Shown piece after piece: positions 1 through 4,485 of a stretch of DNA of 6,021 nucleotides (position 1 is the first letter of the stretch; each line of letters opens with the position of its first letter). The stretch is from an uncultured Oscillospiraceae bacterium (GTDB taxonomy: Bacteria > Bacillota > Clostridia > Oscillospirales > Acutalibacteraceae): assembly GCA_905198295.1 (NCBI GenBank), contig CAJKBW010000128.1, positions 1 through 6,021 on the forward strand. Direction: 5' to 3'. A model generated the notes under the pieces. It ran no database searches and was not told the DNA's origin. It worked only from the letters and a program-made list of their open reading frames with translations. The translations under genes and the position numbers were made by a program.

Positions 1-1
1 A

Positions 2-34
2 TCGGCCGGCATCCTGCTTGCCTATTTTATATAA
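2..34 (+). CDS. 3' end of an unidentified upstream gene (partial)
   Basis: The frame beginning at base 2 reads SAGILLAYFI and stops at TAA 32-34, 18 bases before the next start codon. The ten residues are hydrophobic, which would suit the C-terminal membrane helix of a small membrane protein of a secretion or conjugation operon. The frame starting at base 3 runs until a TGA at about 54-56, and the frame starting at base 1 also stays open past this point, so frame choice rests on hydrophobicity and the tight spacing to the next gene. The product cannot be named from ten residues. Confidence 0.35.
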   Translation, partial: SAGILLAYFI

Positions 35-52
35 CAGGAACGGAGGAACACC

Positions 53-772
53 ATGAAAAACAGGACAATCCTCGGCATTGTCTGTATTGTGCTAGCGGTA
101 GCGGTGATGTTTGGCGCCGCCCCGCTGGTCAATACCCTGACGGCGGGAAAGGTAGAGATTGTGCGGTTCAGCCGGGACGTTCCCCAAGGGACGCGCATCA
201 CAGCAGATGACGTGGCGGTGGTTGAGGTAGGCAAAACCGGCCTGCAGGATAATGCCGTCAAAGAATTGGATGCAGTGGTCGGAAAGTATGCCGCCTGCGA
301 CATCAAGGCAGGGACAAATGTTCTCTCGTCCTATCTGGCGGATACAGCGGATACCGCCGATGATATTTTCCGCACCCTGGACGGAAGCAAGCAGGCCATG
401 AGCATCACCATCGGCAGCTTTGCGGACGGCTTATCCGGCAAACTGAAAAACGGGGATATCGTCAGCGTTATTGTTACCCAGGAAAAGGAGACAGTTATCC
501 CGGCCGAGCTGACCTACGTCAAGGTGATCACCACCACAACAGCAGAAGGGACGGACAAAGACGAGCTCCAGAAGAACGAGGACGGCACCTATGAGCTGCC
601 CAGCACCGTGACCCTGCTGGTCAACCCGGCGCAGGCCACCCTGCTGGCGGGATATGAGTCGTCGGGAGAGATGCATCTGTCCCTGGTTTACCGCGGCGAC
701 GAAGCCACCGCCAATCAGTTCCTGCAGGCGCAGGAGAAGGTGTTCCAGACGGAGGTGGGGGCGGATGAGTAA
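53..772 (+). CDS. CpaB/RcpC-like SAF-domain membrane protein of a Tad-like secretion module
   Basis: A 239-residue protein. CpaB/RcpC proteins are periplasmic or extracytoplasmic assembly factors of Flp/Tad pili; Clostridia carry relatives in conjugation-type operons. Residues 6-27 form one N-terminal membrane helix (signal anchor). Residues about 34-97 fit an SAF domain, with VPQGTRITADDV and a VGKYAACDIKAGTNV stretch. Residues about 115-235 fit the RcpC/CpaB C-terminal domain, with the GDIVSVIV segment at 134-141 and a VTLLVNPAQATLLAGY strand-helix at 186-201. A hydrophilic insert rich in T, E, D and K lies at about 160-182. The start ATG at 53 has GGAGG at 42-46, six bases upstream. The stop overlaps the next start by eight bases, implying translational coupling with the CpaE-like ATPase. 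The family call comes from motif recognition, not a search; the role in conjugation rather than pilus assembly is inferred from the neighbours. Confidence 0.75.
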   Translation: MKNRTILGIVCIVLAVAVMFGAAPLVNTLTAGKVEIVRFSRDVPQGTRITADDVAVVEVGKTGLQDNAVKELDAVVGKYAACDIKAGTNVLSSYLADTADTADDIFRTLDGSKQAMSITIGSFADGLSGKLKNGDIVSVIVTQEKETVIPAELTYVKVITTTTAEGTDKDELQKNEDGTYELPSTVTLLVNPAQATLLAGYESSGEMHLSLVYRGDEATANQFLQAQEKVFQTEVGADE

Positions 773-1496
773 ACTCATCGCTGTGTGGGGCTCACCCAAC
801 AGTGGCAAAACCAGTTTTACAGTGAAGCTGGCGTCAGCGGTGTATGAGCGGTACAGCTCCACCGTGCTGGTGCTTTCCTGCGACGATACGACGCCCGCCC
901 TGCCCTGCCTATTCCCCGGCTTTAAGGCCGACGAACTGTATTCGGTGGGAGCGCCGCTGTCCCAGACCGAGATCACCCAGCAGGCGGTCATCGACAGCAT
1001 TGTCACCCAGAAGGGCAAGGTCAATCTGGGCTACCTGGGGTATAAGGACGGGGAGAACCGCTATACCTACCCGGCCTATGACGAGGGCAAGGCGAAGGAG
1101 CTGCTGGAGGTGCTCAAGAGCTTGGCCGATTATGTGCTCGTGGACTGCACCTCCAGCCTCGACAACGTCCTGGCTGCCACTGCCGTCAAAGAGGCGGATG
1201 AGGTGATCCGATTGGCGACCCCCAACCTGAAATCCATCGCCTTTTTCGCTTCCCAGCTTCCGCTGTATGCCGATCCCGTCTATCTGTGCGAGCGTCATAT
1301 CCTGGGCCTCAACTGCACCGAGGCTGACTGCTATATGCCTGTCGAAGAAGCCAAATCCCATTTCAAGGAAATATCCTTTACCCTCCCGTACTGCCGGGAG
1401 ATCCGGCAGCAGGGTATTGACGGGAAGCTGGCGGAACCGGTACACGATAAGAAGTACGCGGCAAAATTCAAAATGATTGCCGATAAAGTCGTATGA
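765..1496 (+). CDS. CpaE/TadZ-like P-loop ATPase (ParA/MinD superfamily)
   Basis: A 243-residue protein with no receiver domain. CpaE/TadZ proteins are ParA/MinD-like ATPases that position Tad-type machinery at the cell pole or membrane. The Walker A motif GSPNSGKT is at residues 9-16. A Walker A'-like strand, VLVLSCDD, is at 34-41. A Walker B-like strand, YVLVDCTSSLD, is at 123-133 with Asp127. The motif lacks the deviant-Walker signature lysine of the classical KGGxGKT form, which places it with divergent TadZ/CpaE relatives rather than chromosome-partitioning ParA. The start ATG at 765 was chosen over an upstream in-frame ATG at 654 because GGAGG at 751-755 sits nine bases before it, and because the longer form would run through the upstream gene with arginine- and cysteine-rich nonsense. 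The 8-base overlap with the CpaB-like gene supports one operon. No CpaF/TadA motor ATPase follows it, which is unusual for this gene pair. Confidence 0.72.
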   Translation: MSKLIAVWGSPNSGKTSFTVKLASAVYERYSSTVLVLSCDDTTPALPCLFPGFKADELYSVGAPLSQTEITQQAVIDSIVTQKGKVNLGYLGYKDGENRYTYPAYDEGKAKELLEVLKSLADYVLVDCTSSLDNVLAATAVKEADEVIRLATPNLKSIAFFASQLPLYADPVYLCERHILGLNCTEADCYMPVEEAKSHFKEISFTLPYCREIRQQGIDGKLAEPVHDKKYAAKFKMIADKVV

Positions 1497-1630
1497 TTGC
1501 CATCGTATCCGGACGGCTGGGGCCCGCACATCTGTTGCATTCGGTGAATAGCTATTCCAACCCTTGCGTGGTAGTAGTGCATTCCACCACCACAGCCGTT
1601 AACCTGACGCGGTCGATTTTCCGGAAGTAA
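1493..1630 (+). CDS. possible small ORF, 45 residues, function unknown
   Basis: ATG at 1493-1495 overlaps the TGA of the CpaE-like gene (1494-1496) in an ATGA arrangement, typical of translationally coupled genes. The frame runs to TAA at 1628-1630. The product begins MIAIVSGRLGPAHLL, has a central CVVVVHSTTTAVNL stretch and ends in a basic tail (RSIFRK). It has no convincing transmembrane segment and no family I recognise. No Shine-Dalgarno sequence stands out upstream. It could be a genuine small protein, or the out-of-frame residue of a larger gene (for instance the expected CpaF) removed by deletion. Its existence is supported only by the overlap and by the otherwise empty gap between two operon genes. 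Confidence 0.28.
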   Translation: MIAIVSGRLGPAHLLHSVNSYSNPCVVVVHSTTTAVNLTRSIFRK

Positions 1631-1668
1631 GTCCGACCGTTCCATTCAGCAGAAGAAGAAGGGCATTT

Positions 1669-1938
1669 ATGAAAGAATATATCTATCCGCAAAACCTGAA
1701 AGCCCAGGCGCAGCTCTGGCTATGGCGGCTCAAGGATCTGGCGGTCCTTGGCGCAGCCCTGCTGGTATCTGTACTGGCGCTGGCACAGATAAAAATTTTC
1801 CTGCCGCTGGCTCTTACGCTGGTTTTTGCCTTCCTGACCATGCGGTTTGAGGATACCAGCGTGCTGGACTATATCCGCCGGGCAGCGCGGTATTTTATCA
1901 CCACCCAGCAGTCCTTTGTATGGAAACAACGGCGATAG
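1669..1938 (+). CDS. small two-helix membrane protein, PrgI/VirB3-like conjugation component
   Basis: An 89-residue protein. Residues 23-40 and 42-58 form two adjacent hydrophobic helices separated by a short KIF turn, preceded by a polar N-terminus (MKEYIYPQNLKAQ). They are followed by an amphipathic, basic tail with RRAARYFITTQQSFVWK at 70-86. A short N-terminus, a hairpin of two membrane helices and a tail ending near an aromatic-Trp-Lys are what PrgI-type (VirB3-like) inner-membrane proteins of Gram-positive type IV secretion systems look like; these usually precede the VirB4 ATPase gene. Here VirB4 is absent and a broken Y-family polymerase gene follows 55 bases later. The start ATG has an AAGGG-type ribosome binding site at 1659-1663. 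The membrane topology is clear in the sequence; the family assignment is tentative. Confidence 0.55.
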   Translation: MKEYIYPQNLKAQAQLWLWRLKDLAVLGAALLVSVLALAQIKIFLPLALTLVFAFLTMRFEDTSVLDYIRRAARYFITTQQSFVWKQRR

Positions 1939-1993
1939 GATTTTCCGAACAATTGTGCTGTAATAAACAGGAATGGGAAAGGGGGGACAGGGT

Positions 1994-2359
1994 ATGGAAA
2001 ATCGTTGCTATATCTGCTGCGACCTCAAGAGCTTTTACGCTTCGGTGGAATGCATCGAGCGCGGGCTCGATCCCATGTCCACCAACCTGGTGGTGGCGGA
2101 TGAGCGGCGCACGGAGAAAACTATCTGCCTGGCGGTCTCCCCCTCCTTGAAAGCCTATGGCATCCCAGGCCGGGCGCGGCTTTTTTAGGTGGTGCAGCGT
2201 GTCAAAGAGGTCAACGCCGAGCGCCGAAGGAAAGCACCGGGGCGGCGGCTGGCTGGCTCTTCCTGGAACGATCCGGAGGTGCGGCGGTCGCCGGAGTTGG
2301 CGCTGGACTACATCGTGGTGCCGCCCCGCATGGCCCATTATATCGACTGGAGCACCCGC
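1994..2359 (+). pseudogene. truncated, nonsense-interrupted Y-family (ImpB/UmuC-type) DNA polymerase
   Basis: ATG 1994 has a purine-rich AAAGGGGGG at 1978-1986. The frame encodes ICCDLKSFYASVECIERG at residues 7-24, the hallmark start of Y-family translesion polymerases with the first catalytic Asp at residue 10. It continues with VVADERRTEKTICLAVSPSLKAYGIPGRARLF in family order. TAG at 2186-2188 stops it after 64 residues. The same frame then resumes with VVQRVKEVNAERRRKAP and LALDYIVVPPRMAHYIDWSTR, matching the next segment of the ICE/plasmid-borne subfamily; the TAG sits where relatives usually have Glu. Homology ends near Arg122 (2357-2359), just before the region that should carry the second catalytic Asp-Glu (SIDE motif). 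Fingers, little finger and most of the palm are missing, and the family is usually 400 or more residues. Both lesions make an active polymerase impossible. An in-frame ATG at 1973 is an alternative start with no better binding site. Confidence 0.85.
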
Positions 2360-2361
2360 AA

Positions 2362-2433
2362 ACGGCCATCCCGCTGGAGGATGTTCTCGCAATAGAGGGG
2401 GACTGCTTCCGCTGGCTGGAGGGCATAGAATAA
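2362..2433 (+). pseudogene. likely 3' remnant of an unidentified gene fused to the polymerase fragment
   Basis: After the polymerase homology ends near 2359, the natural-looking reading frame shifts. From ACG 2362 the frame reads TAIPLEDVLAIEGDC and then FRWLEGIE, ending in TAA 2431-2433. The residue mix (acidic, leucine-rich, one Trp) looks like a real protein C-terminus, whereas the polymerase frame over the same bases gives KRPSRWRMFSQ and a stop. The best explanation is a deletion or recombination joint that fused the tail of another gene to the polymerase fragment. The frame stays open further upstream, but there it gives alanine/glycine/arginine-rich shadow sequence. I do not recognise the donor family. 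Confidence 0.35.
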
Positions 2434-2437
2434 AACG

Positions 2438-2481
2438 ATTTAACCCCATTTAACCTCTTTACAAAAGTGGTTAAATGGGGT
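2438..2481. promoter_or_regulatory. operator-like repeat array and long hairpin over the ATPase promoter
   Basis: The octamer ATTTAACC occurs at 2438-2445 and again at 2448-2455, ten bases apart (one helical turn), and in inverted form (GGTTAAAT) at 2469-2476. The second and third copies lie in a perfect 13-bp inverted repeat, ACCCCATTTAACC (2443-2455) and GGTTAAATGGGGT (2469-2481). Inside it, CTTT (2457-2460) can pair with AAAG (2464-2467) around an ACA loop. The -35 box lies in the centre and the right arm fills the spacer, so a protein bound to the arms would block or modulate transcription. No T-run follows the right arm, which argues against an intrinsic terminator. The sequence symmetry is certain; the operator function is inferred. 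Confidence 0.6.
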
Positions 2482-2486
2482 ATACT
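2458..2486 (+). promoter_or_regulatory. sigma70/SigA-type promoter of the ATPase gene
   Basis: TTTACA at 2458-2463 (five of six bases of the -35 consensus) and TATACT at 2481-2486 (five of six of the -10 consensus) are separated by exactly 17 bases. Transcription would begin near 2492-2494, giving a leader of about 22-24 bases with AAGGAGG at 2501-2507. This is the clearest promoter in the window. It marks the ATPase gene as a separate transcription unit from the conjugation-type genes upstream. Confidence 0.7.
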
Positions 2487-2515
2487 ATATCCATAAACCA
2501 AAGGAGGCGTTGGAT

Positions 2516-4393
2516 ATGGGACAGGACGAGATACGCAGGCAGATCGAAGAACTGGAGCGGCAGATCGCTGCCTTGCCGAAGGGCTCGGTGACCAAAAAGA
2601 CCATCCATAACCACGTCTATTACTATCATCAATGGACAGAGGAAGGGCGAAAGAAAAGCCGGTATCTCCAGGGAGGGGAACGGGAAGCCCTGCAGGAGCA
2701 GATTGCCCGCCGCCGGAAGCTGCAGGCGCAAGTAAGGGAACTGAAAGCGAAAGCCCCCAAGCTGTCTGTCCCGCAGGCCAGCCCTCCCCGGTTTGAAACG
2801 AACGTCAGAACCGGCCGCCAGCTTCAGGCGATGGCAGGGAGCGTCCGCGGCTTTCACAAACGGGACATCTACGAACAGCTGGAACAGTATGTTTACGGCA
2901 AGGATCCAACCCGCGTCTGCGTGGTGTACGGCCTGCGTCGGACGGGAAAAACCACCATGCTGTTCCAGGCCATGGCCGGTATGCCGGCAGAGGATTTCTC
3001 GAAAACGGCGTATATAAAAGCGCGGCGCACCGATACGATGGCGATGATCAACCGCGACCTGGAAAGGCTGCAGGAGGCGGGCTTCCGGTATGTGTTCATC
3101 GACGAGGCCACGCTGATGGAAGATTTCATTGATTCGGCGGCGCTGTTCTCGGATGTATTCGTGCCGATGGGGCTGCGGATCGTGCTGTCCGGCACCGATT
3201 CGCTGGGCTTCTGGCTGGCGGAGGACGACGAGCTCTACGACCGGGTGCGGATGATCCACACCACCTATATCCCGTACCGGGAATACAGCCGCCTGCTGGG
3301 GATCGACAGCATCGATGAATACATCCGGTACGGCGGCACCTTCCGTATGGGGGAAACCGATTTTGACGACGAGGAACTGAAGTCGGACAACGCCTCCTTC
3401 CGGGATGACGAGAGCACCAGGCGGTATATCGACACCGCTATCTGCCGGAACATCCAGCATTCCCTGGCCTGCTACGAAAGGGGGAACCACTTCCGGCATC
3501 TGTATTCCCTGTATGAGGCGGGGGAACTGACCGGTGCCATCAACCGCATCATTGAGGACATGAACCATCGTTTCCTGCTTTCGGTGCTGACAAAGGATTT
3601 TGTGTCCGGCGACCTCGGGATAGCGGCCAGGAATCTCCGTAAGGAACGCGACCCGGCCAAAAGGACGGCTGTCCTGGACGCCATCGACGCGGAGGCCGTG
3701 ACCAGGCGGCTTATGGAAATCCTGGACATCCGCAACAGCGAGGAACGGTCGGTGGGCATTACCCCGTCGCACGTCAAGGAAATCCAGTCGTATCTGAAAG
3801 CACTGGATTTGATTGTCAGCTGCCCGACGGAATATGCCGAGCCGGGCATCGAGCCGGAAGAACACATCCTGTTTACCCAGCCCGGTATGCGGTATTGCCA
3901 GGCACAGGCGCTTGTCCATTCCCTCATGAAGGATGAGACCTTCCTGAGCCGCAGCGAGCAGGAAAAAGCACAGGTTTCGGAACGCATCCTGGAAGAAGTG
4001 CGGGGCAGGATGATGGAGGACATCCTCCTGCTGGAATCCCTCAAAACACTGGGGGAGCGATACCGGGTGTTCAAGCTCCGGTTTGAGCGCGGCGAATTCG
4101 ACATGGTGATCTACGATACCCAAGCGAACTGCTGCGCCGCTTATGAAATCAAGCACAGCAGCAAGGCCGTGCCCGAGCAGGCCAGGCACCTGCGGGATGA
4201 GGAAAAGTGCGCGCTGACCCGGCAGCGGTTTGGGGAACTGACCGGCCGGTATGTCCTGTATCTGGGGGAAGAAACAGACATGGACGGCATAGCTTATCGG
4301 AACGCCGAGCAGTTCCTCAAGCAGCTCCCCGCCTATTCTATGGGAGGGGACCCCACAGAGAAGGAACGGCCGGACTTTGGCCTTTCCCTATGA
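2516..4393 (+). CDS. AAA ATPase with N-terminal DUF6788-like region and C-terminal PD-(D/E)XK nuclease-like domain
   Basis: A 625-residue protein. Residues 1-80 are a charged coiled coil containing LPKGSVTKKTIHNHVYYYHQW and a KSRYLQGGEREAL segment, which I recognise as DUF6788-like, a segment common at the front of such ATPases. The ATPase core follows: Walker A GLRRTGKT at 139-146, Walker B YVFIDE at 192-197, and a sensor-1-like strand IVLSGTDS at 222-229. Helical and winged-helix-like sequence fills about 260-500. The C-terminus has E501, GEFDMVIYD (D529) and YEIKH (E544, K546), the E...D...ExK pattern of the PD-(D/E)XK fold attached to many AAA_14/DUF4143-type ATPases. ATG 2516 was chosen because AAGGAGG (2501-2507) lies eight bases before it; an in-frame TTG at 2510 is too close. 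The gene has its own promoter and terminator. Cellular role and substrate are unknown; defence, element maintenance or DNA handling are possible, and none is shown by sequence. Confidence 0.85.
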   Translation: MGQDEIRRQIEELERQIAALPKGSVTKKTIHNHVYYYHQWTEEGRKKSRYLQGGEREALQEQIARRRKLQAQVRELKAKAPKLSVPQASPPRFETNVRTGRQLQAMAGSVRGFHKRDIYEQLEQYVYGKDPTRVCVVYGLRRTGKTTMLFQAMAGMPAEDFSKTAYIKARRTDTMAMINRDLERLQEAGFRYVFIDEATLMEDFIDSAALFSDVFVPMGLRIVLSGTDSLGFWLAEDDELYDRVRMIHTTYIPYREYSRLLGIDSIDEYIRYGGTFRMGETDFDDEELKSDNASFRDDESTRRYIDTAICRNIQHSLACYERGNHFRHLYSLYEAGELTGAINRIIEDMNHRFLLSVLTKDFVSGDLGIAARNLRKERDPAKRTAVLDAIDAEAVTRRLMEILDIRNSEERSVGITPSHVKEIQSYLKALDLIVSCPTEYAEPGIEPEEHILFTQPGMRYCQAQALVHSLMKDETFLSRSEQEKAQVSERILEEVRGRMMEDILLLESLKTLGERYRVFKLRFERGEFDMVIYDTQANCCAAYEIKHSSKAVPEQARHLRDEEKCALTRQRFGELTGRYVLYLGEETDMDGIAYRNAEQFLKQLPAYSMGGDPTEKERPDFGLSL

Positions 4394-4406
4394 CGCTATA
4401 CGCAAG

Positions 4407-4434
4407 GCACCGCTGATTTTCAGCGGTGCTTTTT
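4407..4434 (+). terminator. intrinsic terminator of the ATPase gene
   Basis: GCACCGCTGA (4407-4416) and TCAGCGGTGC (4420-4429) form a perfect 10-bp GC-rich stem with a TTT loop, followed directly by TTTTT (4430-4434). It begins 13 bases after the ATPase stop codon and separates that gene from the collagen-like gene downstream. Confidence 0.92.
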
Positions 4435-4485
4435 CATATCCGCATCCTGGTGAAAAGAACAAATCGATGGGAGACCGAGGATGCC

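Noticed and set aside
654..764. N-terminal extension of the CpaE-like gene from ATG 654
   Set aside because: The extra 37 residues are Arg/Cys-rich and overlap the upstream CpaB-like coding sequence. The ATG at 765 has a well-placed GGAGG and starts directly at the P-loop domain.
1610..1639. Six-base inverted repeat CGGTCG/CGACCG upstream of the PrgI-like gene
   Set aside because: The stem is short, the loop is 18 bases and no T-run follows. It is not distinguishable from chance.
2157..2453. 98-codon + strand ORF overlapping the polymerase fragment in another frame
   Set aside because: The Y-family match is clear in the other frame. This one gives Gly/Arg/Trp-rich shadow sequence and runs into the hairpin.
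2443..2481. The long inverted repeat as an intrinsic terminator
   Set aside because: No T-run follows the right arm; instead a TATACT -10 box overlaps its end and a -35 box lies in the loop region, so a promoter/operator reading fits better.
2510..2515. TTG at 2510 as the ATPase start
   Set aside because: It lies only two bases after the AAGGAGG sequence, too close for initiation. The ATG at 2516 has ideal eight-base spacing.
2471..4189. 572-codon open frame on the - strand opposite the ATPase gene
   Set aside because: It lies antisense to a gene with clear Walker motifs and ribosome binding site. Its product is rich in His, Gln, Arg and Pro with no recognisable domain, and no ribosome binding site stands out at its start. 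It results from the GC-rich codon bias of the real gene.
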